Below are positions 54,726 through 63,724 of a DNA stretch of 64,000 nt, in pieces (position 1 is the first letter of the stretch; each line of letters starts with the position of its first letter). Both the position numbers and the translations under genes were made by a program. Under the pieces are notes generated by a model that ran no database searches, was not told where the DNA came from, and was given only the letters and a program-made list of their open reading frames with translations. Origin of the DNA: Halomonas sp. JB37 (GTDB lineage Bacteria > Pseudomonadota > Gammaproteobacteria > Pseudomonadales > Halomonadaceae); assembly GCF_002332255.1 (NCBI RefSeq), contig NZ_NRGW01000001.1:434001-498000 (forward strand), read 5' to 3'.

Positions 54726-55883
54726 ATGACGGCCTCAATTCGTTTACCCGACAGCGCAGAATTAAGCGCCTGGCGTCACGATTTTCACCAGCACCCTGAA
54801 ACCGCTTTTGAAGAGCATCGCACCAGCGCACGTATTGCCGCACTGCTCACCGAGTGGGGCTATGAAGTGACCACGGGGCTCGCTGGCACTGGCGTCGTTG
54901 CTGCGCTGGATGGTCAGCGCGGTGACGGCAAAACCATTGGTCTGCGGGCTGATATCGATGCGTTGGACATTCTTGAAGAGACGTCGCTTGCGTACGCCTC
55001 TCAAACGCCGGGCAAGATGCACGCCTGCGGCCACGACGGCCACACCACCATGCTGCTGGGTGCCGCCTGGGCATTAAAGCAGCAGCCGGACTTTAAAGGC
55101 CGCGTGGTGTTTATCTTCCAGCCTGCCGAAGAAAGCGCCGGCGGTGGGCGCGTGATGGTCGAAGCCGGGTTGTTTGAGCGCTTTCCTATGGATGCGGTGT
55201 ACGGCCTGCATAACTGGCCGGGGCTGCCGGTGGGTGTTGCGGCGGTGCATGATACCGATGTGATGGCGGCCTTTGATATTTTCAGCTTAACGTTGACCGG
55301 AAAGGGCTGCCACGCGGCCATGCCGCACCTGGGTATCGATACGGTGTTAGCCAGCTGTCAGCTGGTTAGCCAGCTGCAAGGGTTAGTGAGTCGCGAAACG
55401 CCGCCCAATCAGTCTGCCGTGTTGAGTATTACCAGCATGCATGCCGGGGATACTTTCAACGTGATTCCGGAGCGGGTGGAGCTACGCGGCACATTGCGCT
55501 GTTTTGATATGGCGCTTAAAGAACACCTTGAGGCGCGCTTTAAGCAGGCGATTGCAAGTTCGGCAGAGTTTCACGGCTTAACCGTTGAGCTGGATTACCA
55601 GCGCTGCTACCCCGCCACTATCAATACCCCAGAGCATGCCCAGCACTGTGCCACGGTGCTGGAAAACCTGTTAGGTGAAGAAAGCGTGCTGCGTAACCCG
55701 CCGCCGAGCATGGCCTCTGAAGATTTCTCGTTTCTGCTCGCCGAGCGGCCGGGGGCTTACATTTGGATGGGCAACGGCGAGGATTCCGCCTCGTTACACA
55801 ACCCTCACTATGACTTTAACGACGCGCTGCTTCCGCTAGGTACGCGTTACTGGGTAGAGCTGGTACGCGCGCTGCTTGTCTAA
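54726..55883 (+). CDS. M20-family amidohydrolase (hippurate/N-acyl amino acid hydrolase-like)
   Basis: About 385-residue metal-dependent amidohydrolase. Metal-binding residues lie in MHACGHDGHTTMLLG, with FIFQPAEESAGGGRVMVEAG, the His of GLHNWPGLPVG, and SMASEDFSFLL near the C terminus. Such enzymes cleave N-acyl or N-aroyl amino acids (hippurate, indoleacetyl amino acids). The ATG follows TAAGGAGAGTTAGG. It probably hydrolyses the compound brought in by the DUF3100 pair. Confidence 0.88.
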   Translation: MTASIRLPDSAELSAWRHDFHQHPETAFEEHRTSARIAALLTEWGYEVTTGLAGTGVVAALDGQRGDGKTIGLRADIDALDILEETSLAYASQTPGKMHACGHDGHTTMLLGAAWALKQQPDFKGRVVFIFQPAEESAGGGRVMVEAGLFERFPMDAVYGLHNWPGLPVGVAAVHDTDVMAAFDIFSLTLTGKGCHAAMPHLGIDTVLASCQLVSQLQGLVSRETPPNQSAVLSITSMHAGDTFNVIPERVELRGTLRCFDMALKEHLEARFKQAIASSAEFHGLTVELDYQRCYPATINTPEHAQHCATVLENLLGEESVLRNPPPSMASEDFSFLLAERPGAYIWMGNGEDSASLHNPHYDFNDALLPLGTRYWVELVRALLV

Positions 55884-56032
55884 AGCAGACGTTAACCGCT
55901 AAACGCTCTTTTTAAGCATCTGCGTTATTCGCTCTTCTATGCCCGATGGGTAGGGGAGCGGCTACGCCCAATTTCTACGTTGAGCCTCTTTACGCGGCAC
56001 ATTGCTTAGTAAAGGCGCTTAGGAGTTTTACT

Positions 56033-56917
56033 ATGTTAACCATTACGGTGATTGGCCTGGGGCAGATGGGTGGCAATATGGCGCTCACCCTTAAAGCCGC
56101 AGGCTTTACAGTAACGGGCAGCGACGTGTTTGAACCCGCGCGGTCGCGGCTGGCTGAACAAGGGTTGGCCGTTGTAACGCCTGAGGCACTGCCCGCCAGC
56201 GACGTGTATCTGCTGTCGCTGCCCACGTCCGCTCATGTGCGTGAAGTTATCGAGCACTCACCGGGGCTACTCAAGCTGGCGCCTAAAGGCAGCGTGATTG
56301 TCGATACATCCACCAGCGACCCCGTGGTTAGCCGAAAGCTGGCTGAGAAAGTCATTGCTGCGGGCCTTCAATGGTTGGATGCGCCGGTAAGCGGGGGGCC
56401 GAAAGGCGCCGCTAGCGGCAAGCTGGGGATGCTCCTCGGGGGCGACACTGCCACCATCGAACGCGTTAATCCGATGCTGGAAGCAATGTCGGCTAAGCGC
56501 ACCCACGTGGGCGGCCCTGGCTGTGGCCACGTTGTTAAACTCGCGAATAATTACCTGTGTGCTGCGCACTTGCTAACCACCGCTGAGGCGGTGGCCATGG
56601 CGACGAAAGCCGGCGTTGCCCCCGCGGCCTGCTTAGCCGGGATTAATAGTGGCTCTGGGCGCAGCGCGGTGAGTGAAGTGAATTTCCCTGAGTGGGTGTT
56701 GAGTGAGCGCTTTGATTCCGGGTTTACCACCGGCTTGATGCGTAAAGATTTGCGTTTGGCGCGGGATGCCGCTGAGCAGCTCAATATTCCTCTGGGCCTG
56801 CTCAACGCCGTTGTCGATGCTTGGCACGCGAATGCTAATCAGCCAACTGATAGCGATGATTTTAACCATATTGCGACGCCCATTTTAGCGCGTGCCACGC
56901 AGGCGGAGGAAAAGTGA
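56033..56917 (+). CDS. NAD(P)-dependent 3-hydroxyisobutyrate dehydrogenase-like enzyme
   Basis: 294-residue beta-hydroxyacid dehydrogenase. The nucleotide motif is VIGLGQMGGNMALTLKAAG, the substrate loop DAPVSGGPKGAASGKLGML, and the catalytic lysine lies in GHVVKLANNYL. The family oxidises 3-hydroxyisobutyrate, tartronate semialdehyde, glycerate and related acids. The ATG at 56033 follows TTAGGAG. Its stop overlaps the aldehyde dehydrogenase start by one base, indicating coupled expression. Confidence 0.88.
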   Translation: MLTITVIGLGQMGGNMALTLKAAGFTVTGSDVFEPARSRLAEQGLAVVTPEALPASDVYLLSLPTSAHVREVIEHSPGLLKLAPKGSVIVDTSTSDPVVSRKLAEKVIAAGLQWLDAPVSGGPKGAASGKLGMLLGGDTATIERVNPMLEAMSAKRTHVGGPGCGHVVKLANNYLCAAHLLTTAEAVAMATKAGVAPAACLAGINSGSGRSAVSEVNFPEWVLSERFDSGFTTGLMRKDLRLARDAAEQLNIPLGLLNAVVDAWHANANQPTDSDDFNHIATPILARATQAEEK

Positions 56918-58350
56918 TGACCTCACTTAATCAACTTGCCCGTGAACGCCTTGCCGAACTGCTTGAAGGTTTCGGCTTGGCGGCTGACACGCCACTGAGT
57001 AATTGGATTGATGGCGGCTTAGTGGCGGGAGACGGCGAGCAAATTACCCTGACTAACCCTGCTACCGGTGAAGCGCTGGTCAGCTATCACGATGCGGGCG
57101 CTACACTGATTGAGCGTGCCACCCAAGCGGCGACGCGTGGGCAGCGGGAATGGATGGCGCTAACCGCCAGCGAACGTGGTCGACGCATGCATGCTGCGCT
57201 GCGCGGTCTAGAAGGCCATGAAGAGGCGCTGGCGCAGTTGGAAAGTGTTGTCGCCGGTAAGCCGATCCGCGACTGCCGCGCTGAAGTGGGCAAAGTACGT
57301 GAGATGTTTGAATACTATGCGGGCTGGTGCGACAAACAGCATGGCGAAGTGATTCCGGTGCCGACATCGCATCTTAACTACGTGCGTCACGTACCTTATG
57401 GCGTGGTAGGGCAAATTACCCCGTGGAACGCGCCGATGTTTACCTGCGCCTGGCAGCTGGCCCCGGCCATTGCGGCGGGCAATGGCGCAGTATTGAAGCC
57501 CTCTGAGCTAACGCCCTTTTCATCGGTGGTGATTGCAATGCTGCTCGAAACCGGTGGGCAAGGGCTGCCTAAAGGCCTGATTAATATTGTTAACGGGCTG
57601 GGTAAGACGACCGGCGCGGCGCTAACCGATCACCCCACCATCAGTAAGCTGGTGTTTGTTGGCTCACCTCAGAGCGGGCGCATGATTGCTGAAGCGGGCG
57701 CACGGCGCTTAGTGCCCAGCGTGTTAGAGCTTGGCGGGAAGTCGGCCAACATCGTATTTGCCGATGCTAAGCTGGATGAAGCCGTAGCAGGCGCTCAAGC
57801 TGCCATTTTTGCCGCCGCTGGGCAGAGCTGCGTGGCGGGCTCGCGGCTATTGATTGAGCGCTCGGTATTTGAGCAGGTCACCACGCGCTTAGCGCGCGCG
57901 GCAGAACAGATCGAAGTTGGGCTACCCAGTGAGGAAGCGACTCGAATGGGGCCTCTGCAAAATAGCCGTCAGTTTGATCAGGTTATGCGCATGATTGATG
58001 CCGCCGTGGCCGCTGGCGCGCGGCTATTAACGGGCGGTAAGCGTCCAGCGGGATTGCCTGAGGAAGCACAAGGCTACTTCATAGCTCCGACGGTTTTGGT
58101 CGACGTAACGCCCGATATGGAAATCGCCCAGCAGGAGGTTTTTGGCCCCGTATTGGTCGCCATGGGCTTTGACGATGAAGCCGAGGCTATTCGCTTAGCC
58201 AATGAAACGCGTTTTGGCCTGGCCGGTCAAGCGGCCTGGAGGGACTGCGTGAATATACCGTGCCGCAAAGCGTATGGGTGGAAACTGCGACACAGGCAAG
58301 CGTTGCCTTTGGCTATGGAAGCGGTGTTGGTTGATTATTCGCCGAACTAG
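56917..58350 (+). pseudogene. Aldehyde dehydrogenase, deleted and frameshifted near the C terminus
   Basis: 477-residue reading frame of the NAD-dependent aldehyde dehydrogenase family. It keeps the cofactor block PWNAPMFTCAWQLAPA, catalytic Glu271 (LELGGKS) and Cys305 (GQSCVAGS), and EVFGPVLV. After FGLAG at about residue 437 the protein departs from the family and ends in an unrelated tail. In the frame +2 from it, 58242-58331 encodes GLREYTVPQSVWVETA, the usual C-terminal block, before a TGA at 58332. About 50 residues expected between these blocks are absent, so a deletion with frameshift is the simplest reading. The product is probably inactive, lacking part of the oligomerisation and catalytic domain edge. 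Confidence 0.8.
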
Positions 58351-59257
58351 AGTCTTGAAACGCCTGCATCCAGCGCTGTAAATGGCGCAGCAATAGAATG
58401 CTGGCTTTAGGCTGTTGGCGACCCACGCGGGTGACCATGTGCGCGTGGGAGCGCTGAAATAATGGGTTATCGACCGGCTGCGCGACGAGCGTACCTGCTT
58501 CTAAATCATGGGCGACGGCGAAGGCTGGCAGTAAAGTGATGCCCATGCCGCTGCGCACATACTGTGCCAACACCACCATTGAATTAGTGTTCATGGCTAG
58601 CTGTGGAACAATCCGCGCCTGTTGAAAAGCTTGATCAACCATTTGACGTACGCCGTGGCTGATATCCCACATGGCCATCGGCTGTGCGCTGAGCTGAATA
58701 AGTGAGAGCGGCGTGGTTTGTTGGGCTAGAGGGTGATCGGGAGATAAAATAGCCATCAGCGGCTGGGGGCTAGATGCCCAAAAGCGTAGCTGGGGGTGAG
58801 TGCGTTCGTGGAACATTAAACCGATATGGCTGTGATTGCCGACCACCGCTTCAATAATACCTGAGGTGCCTGCAATATGGATATCCAGCTGAATGCCTGC
58901 ATAAAGCTGGGTAAATTCGTGTAGCGGGGACGCTACTAAATCGCTAACAAAACCCTCACCCACCGTGAGTGAAATTTTGCCGGTTTCCATACGCTGATAG
59001 GATTCAAGTGAGGCGATAAAGCCTTCATCAAGAGCCCCGCGGCGCTCGCAGTACTCAAGCAGCATTTCACCCACTGGCGTGGGTGAAATGCCGTCACGCT
59101 GACGCTCCATGAGGGTCGCCCCCAAGGCTTCTTCCAGCAATGAAATTTGCCGGCTAACTGCCGAGGGAGCAATGTCTAAGCGCGCCGCTGCGCGGCGCAC
59201 CGAGCCAGACTCCAGGGTAACGCGGAAGTAAACTAAGCGTTGATGAGGTATATCCAT
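58313..59257 (-). CDS. LysR-family transcriptional regulator
   Basis: 314-residue regulator. The helix-turn-helix is ARLDIAPSAVSRQISLLEEALG (residues 21-40 region) and the effector-binding domain includes LTVGEGFVSDLV and MWDISHGVRQMVDQAF. It is convergent with the catabolic operon and overlaps the aldehyde dehydrogenase tail by about 38 bp. It may regulate that operon, though its own promoter is on the far side and divergent neighbours are absent. Confidence 0.87.
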   Translation of the reverse strand: MDIPHQRLVYFRVTLESGSVRRAAARLDIAPSAVSRQISLLEEALGATLMERQRDGISPTPVGEMLLEYCERRGALDEGFIASLESYQRMETGKISLTVGEGFVSDLVASPLHEFTQLYAGIQLDIHIAGTSGIIEAVVGNHSHIGLMFHERTHPQLRFWASSPQPLMAILSPDHPLAQQTTPLSLIQLSAQPMAMWDISHGVRQMVDQAFQQARIVPQLAMNTNSMVVLAQYVRSGMGITLLPAFAVAHDLEAGTLVAQPVDNPLFQRSHAHMVTRVGRQQPKASILLLRHLQRWMQAFQDSSSANNQPTPLP

Positions 59258-59355
59258 CGAGAGCTGTTATACCTCTGCGCTGTTTTTGGCTAAACGCGTT
59301 TAGCCAGAACCGTTACCCAATGCCGCTTGATTGGCTCTAAGCCGATAGTGCCTTA

Positions 59356-59712
59356 CTACAGATACTTGAGCAGTTTCTGCAGCTTGTTCATATCAGCAGA
59401 GTCGCCGACTAAGCGGACGTTTCCACTCATCATGCCGTCGAGAAAGGCCTGCTGTGTTGGCTTTTTGAGTACTTTCAAGGCGGTAGTTTGATCGCGGAAG
59501 CGTAGCTCAAGATCTAAGTCTACGGGTAGCCCTTTACCGGTATGGATGCTTTTCGGCGTCATCCGGTAGTGGCGGGCAATACTTAGATCTTCGGTGGCTA
59601 TTCCCCAGTCCAAGCCGCGCATGCGCTCTAGCTGCTCACGAAAGCGCGGCTTGCGGCGCAGGGCTCGTTTGAGCATTAAGCCCAGTAGCCACAGCGTCAG
59701 CTTGAGCTTCAT
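59356..59712 (-). CDS. SCP2-like small protein
   Basis: 118-residue basic protein with an N-terminal hydrophobic/helical segment. The C-terminal part (FLDGMMSGNVRLVGDSADMNKLQKLL) looks like the end of SCP2 sterol-transfer domains such as those in ubiquinone-synthesis accessory proteins. Its ATG overlaps the HU gene stop (TAATG), so the two are co-translated. Lipid or quinone binding is only a suggestion. Confidence 0.6.
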   Translation of the reverse strand: MKLKLTLWLLGLMLKRALRRKPRFREQLERMRGLDWGIATEDLSIARHYRMTPKSIHTGKGLPVDLDLELRFRDQTTALKVLKKPTQQAFLDGMMSGNVRLVGDSADMNKLQKLLKYL

Positions 59713-59984
59713 TAGGAAACGGCGTCCTTCAGTGCTTTACCAGGCTTAAAGGCGACATTTTTGCTGGCTGCAATTTGCAGCGGTGCACCGGTTTGTGGAT
59801 TCTTGCCGGTACGCGCAGCGCGTTGGCGAACTGTAAAGGTGCCAAAACCAATCAGAGCAACATCTTCACCTTTGGCGACGCTGTTGGTGATTTCATCCAG
59901 AATGACATTCAGTACTTGGCCAGCTTTGTCTTTAGACAGGTCGGCACTCTCAGCGATAGCAGCAGCGAGTTCAGGTTTGCGCAT
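59712..59984 (-). CDS. hupB: Nucleoid protein HU (beta type)
   Basis: 90-residue HU/IHF-family protein: MRKPELAAAIAESADLSKDKA, then GFGTFTVRQRAARTGKNPQTG with the DNA-binding arm, and NVAFKPGKALKDAV at the end. The ATG at 59984 gives the standard HU start, behind a GGGAG site. HU compacts DNA and supports replication and recombination. A gene of this family at this spot fits the Pseudomonas order. Confidence 0.94.
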   Translation of the reverse strand: MRKPELAAAIAESADLSKDKAGQVLNVILDEITNSVAKGEDVALIGFGTFTVRQRAARTGKNPQTGAPLQIAASKNVAFKPGKALKDAVS

Positions 59985-60094
59985 AAGGAATCTCCCTTTG
60001 ATAAAAATCGAACGTATAAAACGAAGGTATGTTATTGGGTGCGTCACCATGACTAGGTTAGCTTAATCTAGCTTAGTCGTGAACGCGGCGAAAA

Positions 60095-61285
60095 TCAGCC
60101 TAGCAGCGCAGGTGCTGCTCTGGAAAGCTCCACTTTCCTTCTCACGCAGCCGCCTGTCAACGCAAAACCAATCAAATGCCCGTCTTTATCTTCCGCCAAG
60201 GCACTGATATCGCCGCCTTCGCCTTCAATTCTCCAGCGCTCAGGAGGAGATGGAGCCGGGTAGGCAACCACGGGTAATAACGGGGTTTTAACCACTACCG
60301 GCCACGCGCCAAAGCTTACGCGGGTGGGGGTGCCGGCCAGGGTGGCCGCAAGGGCTTTGGCGCTTGCTTGCAGCGGCTGTACGTACATGGCATTCACCCC
60401 GTCGACGCAGGCTGCATCGCCTAACGCATAAATATTGGGGTGCGATGTGCGCAGGTGGCGATCTACCACAATGCCGCTAGATGACACCGTTAACCCTGCT
60501 GCTTCGGCAAGTGCTGTGCGCGGGGCAAGGCCCGTGGCCATCAAAATGATGTCGGTGCTTAGTACGGAGCCGTTATCCAAGTGGAGCGCAATATCATTGG
60601 CGTGGCTGAGCGCTATCGATTCAATGGTGCGGCCTAAATAAAGTCGGATACCCGCGTCGCTGAACGCATCGCCTAAGGCGTGACCTAATGGCGGCGGTAA
60701 CAGACGCGCAAGCAGATTACCTTCGGGGGCAATGATGGACACTGGGTGGCCGCCGGCGTGAAGGTCGTTAGCGAACTCACAGCCGACTAGCCCGGCCCCC
60801 ACAATGGCTACCCGTGAATGTCCGTGACTTAACGCCTGATGAAAGCGGCGATAGTCGTCCAAATCGTTGACCGTAAAACAGCGTGAAGCAACGCTAGGCT
60901 CGCTGCTAAAAGGCATTCGAGGTGCCGCTCCGGTCGCTAACACCAATGTTTCATAGCTCAGCCGCTCTTGCCCTGGCGCATTGCCTAAAAGCACCGCATG
61001 GTTATCCACATCCAGTGCGTTGACATGGGTGTGGGTAACTAATCGGGCGTTTAGCTCTTCGCCAAGCTCTGCGGCGCTTCGCTGAGCTAATTTCTCGGGC
61101 GCTAACCCTTTACTAAAGCCGGTAGAAAGCAGGGGTTTGCTGTAATCGTCGCCGCTGTCAGCGCTGATCAGCGTGATAGAGCGTGTGTCGCCCTGCCGTC
61201 GCAGTGCACGAGCAAGACCTATGCCTGCCATCCCCGTGCCAATAATCACCAGCGCAGCGCGAGAAGATAGCGGTGTCGTTGACAT
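60095..61285 (-). CDS. FAD-dependent rubredoxin-NAD+ reductase-like protein
   Basis: About 396-residue pyridine nucleotide-disulfide oxidoreductase-like flavoprotein. The FAD site is IIGTGMAGIGLARALRRQG, the NAD site VAIVGAGLVGCEFANDL, and the second FAD block IYALGDAACV. This matches rubredoxin reductase (RubB/AlkT) in type and position, but no rubredoxin gene is nearby. It is divergent from ubiC. The ATG at 61285 is preferred over a more upstream frame that would run into the ubiC leader. Confidence 0.85.
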   Translation of the reverse strand: MSTTPLSSRAALVIIGTGMAGIGLARALRRQGDTRSITLISADSGDDYSKPLLSTGFSKGLAPEKLAQRSAAELGEELNARLVTHTHVNALDVDNHAVLLGNAPGQERLSYETLVLATGAAPRMPFSSEPSVASRCFTVNDLDDYRRFHQALSHGHSRVAIVGAGLVGCEFANDLHAGGHPVSIIAPEGNLLARLLPPPLGHALGDAFSDAGIRLYLGRTIESIALSHANDIALHLDNGSVLSTDIILMATGLAPRTALAEAAGLTVSSSGIVVDRHLRTSHPNIYALGDAACVDGVNAMYVQPLQASAKALAATLAGTPTRVSFGAWPVVVKTPLLPVVAYPAPSPPERWRIEGEGGDISALAEDKDGHLIGFALTGGCVRRKVELSRAAPALLG

Positions 61286-61331
61286 TATCTGTGTATATGA
61301 TGCGGGCATGCAGACATCCAAAAGGTCGCTA

Positions 61332-61355
61332 AAAGAGTTATTGAAAGAGTTATTG
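61332..61355. repeat. Tandem 12-bp repeat in the ubiC leader
   Basis: AAAGAGTTATTG occurs twice head to tail, followed by a partial third copy. It lies in the spacer between the divergent rubredoxin reductase and ubiC genes. Slippage is a possible origin; no function is evident. Confidence 0.6.
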
Positions 61356-61431
61356 AAAAAGCTGCTGAAACCAAAGCCTGTTAGAGCGTCATGTTACACT
61401 AGCTGCTCCCGTTATTGCCCTGGAGAACTCG

Positions 61432-61995
61432 GTGACATCACCCGCTGGCCGGCAAATGTATCTCTTTCCACGCTGGCGCCCCGTCCATGCGGCGCGCCCC
61501 GCGATGAGCTCTCCATGGTGGCAGTGGGTAGCCTCCACCGATTCGTTAACCGCTCGTTTAACAGCCGCAGGCGGTGGCAAGCCTTTTCGGGTGCGTTTAC
61601 TGCGCCAAGGTGTGGGATGGCCGTTGCCCGATGAAGCCCAGGCGCTGGGGATTGGCCCTAAACGCTATGCATGGCTGCGTGAAGTAGCGCTGTGTTTAGA
61701 TGAAACGCCGTGGGTGGTCGCGCGCTCAGTAGCGCCGTTGACACAGCTAAAAGGCCAGCGTTTAGATCGTTTGGGCGAGCGTTCGTTAGGCAGCTGGTTA
61801 TTTCGCCAGCCAGACTTAGTGCGAGGGCCATTAGAGGCGACAACACAACGCCCGCCTTTTGCTAGCCTACATGGGGTCGAGCAGGATTGTAGCTGGGGCC
61901 GCCGCTCCGTATTTACGCATGGTGGCCTGTCGTTATTGGTACAAGAGTACTTTTTGCGGGCAATGGCGGATGACCTTGATCTGCCTTCGCGCTAG
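61432..61995 (+). CDS. ubiC: Chorismate lyase
   Basis: 187-residue enzyme that removes pyruvate from chorismate to give 4-hydroxybenzoate, the first step of ubiquinone synthesis. Typical blocks are RVRLLRQGVGWPLPDEA, REVALCLDETPWVVARSV, LGSWLF and WGRRSVFTHGG. The GTG at 61432 has GGAG six bases upstream. It is followed by ubiA after 35 bp. Confidence 0.92.
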   Translation: MTSPAGRQMYLFPRWRPVHAARPAMSSPWWQWVASTDSLTARLTAAGGGKPFRVRLLRQGVGWPLPDEAQALGIGPKRYAWLREVALCLDETPWVVARSVAPLTQLKGQRLDRLGERSLGSWLFRQPDLVRGPLEATTQRPPFASLHGVEQDCSWGRRSVFTHGGLSLLVQEYFLRAMADDLDLPSR

Positions 61996-62030
61996 GCTAG
62001 CAGCTGCGTTTTCTTTTTCGTGAGGTAAGC

Positions 62031-62921
62031 ATGGATCGTTCACTGTTGCGGCCGAAGGGATTGGCTCGCGTGGCAGACTTTTTACAGCTGATGCGCTTGG
62101 ATCGGCCCATAGGCACGTGGCTATTAATGTGGCCCGCTCTTTGGGCGCTATGGATTGCCGCGCAGGGCGTGCCGGGGCGCAATGTGCTGCTTATTTTTGT
62201 TGCCGGCGTTTACGCCATGCGTGCCGCAGGCTGCGTGGTGAATGACTATGCCGACCGTCATTTTGATGGGCATGTAAAGCGCACTAAAAATCGTCCTCTA
62301 GCCACCGGTCGTATTAGCGAAACCGAGGCCCAGCTGCTGTTTATCGCATTGATCGCGATATCCTTCATTTTGGTGCTGCTGACCAATTGGTTCACGGTGA
62401 TGCTCTCGCTGGGTGGCGTGCTGCTAGCGATTATTTATCCGTTTATGAAGCGCTATACCAACCTTCCTCAGGTCGTGCTGGGCGCCGCCTTTGCTTGGGC
62501 GATCCCCATGGCGTTTGGCGCTGTGCTGGGCTATGTCCCGCTGGAGGCTTGGCTATTGTTTTTTGCTAATGTGGTTTGGACCGTGGCGTACGATACCCAG
62601 TACGCCATGGTGGACCGCGACGATGATTTAAAAATCGGTATTAAATCGACAGCCGTGCTGTTTGGTAATGCGGACCGCGTCATTATTGCTTTATTACAAG
62701 TGGTGACGTTGCTGCTATTAGCATGGGTAGGGTGGCGAGTGGGTCTAGGCGGTTTTTTCTGGTTAGGACTCGCGGGAATGGCGGCCACTTTTCTGCATCA
62801 GCAGCGGTTAATTTTTCACCGTGCCCGAGATGCGTGCTTTCAGGCGTTCCTCAATAATTTTTGGTCAGGTTTGTTTATTTTCGCGGGTATTGCGCTAAGT
62901 TGGTGGCCTGTGGCGGGCTAA
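62031..62921 (+). CDS. ubiA: 4-hydroxybenzoate polyprenyltransferase
   Basis: 296-residue integral membrane prenyltransferase with about eight to nine helices. Two aspartate-rich motifs are present: [19 protein letters not shown] and [20 protein letters not shown], which bind Mg2+-prenyl diphosphate. It attaches the polyprenyl tail to 4-hydroxybenzoate. In one unit with ubiC. Confidence 0.95.
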   Translation: MDRSLLRPKGLARVADFLQLMRLDRPIGTWLLMWPALWALWIAAQGVPGRNVLLIFVAGVYAMRAAGCVVNDYADRHFDGHVKRTKNRPLATGRISETEAQLLFIALIAISFILVLLTNWFTVMLSLGGVLLAIIYPFMKRYTNLPQVVLGAAFAWAIPMAFGAVLGYVPLEAWLLFFANVVWTVAYDTQYAMVDRDDDLKIGIKSTAVLFGNADRVIIALLQVVTLLLLAWVGWRVGLGGFFWLGLAGMAATFLHQQRLIFHRARDACFQAFLNNFWSGLFIFAGIALSWWPVAG

Positions 62922-62930
62922 TAATCGCCG

Positions 62931-62981
62931 CTGTCATGTAACTGTCATCAAGTCATGGTGTTATCGTCATCGATATGTCAT
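62931..62981 (+). promoter_or_regulatory. Multi-unit Pho box upstream of phoB
   Basis: CTGTCATGTAACTGTCAT (62931-62948) is a near-consensus Pho box of two 7-mers 11 bp apart. On the same 11-bp register lie TCATGGT (62953), TCGTCAT (62964) and ATGTCAT (62975), giving up to five half-sites. It sits 52 bp before phoB, in line with autoregulation by PhoB. Confidence 0.85.
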
Positions 62982-63032
62982 TGAGCTATTTTTCATTGAA
63001 TTAGCTCTCTTTGCACCCCTTGAGGCTCTGGT

Positions 63033-63722
63033 ATGACTGCCAAGACCGTTTTGATTGTCGATGATGAGGCGCCGATCCGCGAGATGATTGCGGTAGCGCT
63101 GGAAATGGCTGACTATCGCGTGCTCGAAGCGGATAACGCTCAGGATGCTCATGCTTTGATCGTCGACCACCAGCCTGATTTACTGCTGCTTGATTGGATG
63201 ATGCCTGGCACCAGCGGTATCGAGCTTGCTAGGCGCTTAAAGCGCGAAGAAGCCACTGCTGAAATTCCCATTATTATGCTGACCGCTAAAGGCGAAGAAG
63301 ATAATAAGATTCAGGGGCTTGAAGCTGGTGCCGATGATTATATTACCAAGCCTTTTTCGCCTCGCGAGTTGGTGGCACGGCTTAAAGCCGTTTTGCGTCG
63401 TGCAACGCCGCGTGGTGTTGAAGACCCCGTAGAGGTTAATGGACTGCTGCTTGATCCGGTGAGTCATCGTGTCAGCACTGATGATAAGGCGCTTGAGATA
63501 GGCCCAACGGAATATCGTCTGCTGCAGTTCTTTATGACGCACCAGGAGCGCGCTTACACGCGCAGCCAGCTGCTTGATCAAGTGTGGGGTGGCAACGTGT
63601 ACGTTGAAGAGCGCACGGTAGATGTACATATTCGCCGGTTGCGTAAAGCGCTAGGCGAACCCCATCAAAATCTGATTCAAACGGTTCGGGGCACCGGTTA
63701 CCGTTTCTCTTCACGGGTATAA
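63033..63722 (+). CDS. phoB: Phosphate regulon response regulator PhoB
   Basis: 229-residue OmpR-family regulator of the phosphate starvation response. The receiver has VDDE, phospho-acceptor Asp54 (LLLDWMMPG), Thr in MLTAKGEED and Lys in YITKPFSP; the DNA-binding domain ends with [18 protein letters not shown] and [11 protein letters not shown]. The DWMMPG and [15 protein letters not shown] sequences are diagnostic for PhoB. The Pho box upstream indicates autoregulation; phoR follows at once. Confidence 0.95.
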   Translation: MTAKTVLIVDDEAPIREMIAVALEMADYRVLEADNAQDAHALIVDHQPDLLLLDWMMPGTSGIELARRLKREEATAEIPIIMLTAKGEEDNKIQGLEAGADDYITKPFSPRELVARLKAVLRRATPRGVEDPVEVNGLLLDPVSHRVSTDDKALEIGPTEYRLLQFFMTHQERAYTRSQLLDQVWGGNVYVEERTVDVHIRRLRKALGEPHQNLIQTVRGTGYRFSSRV

Positions 63723-63724
63723 AT

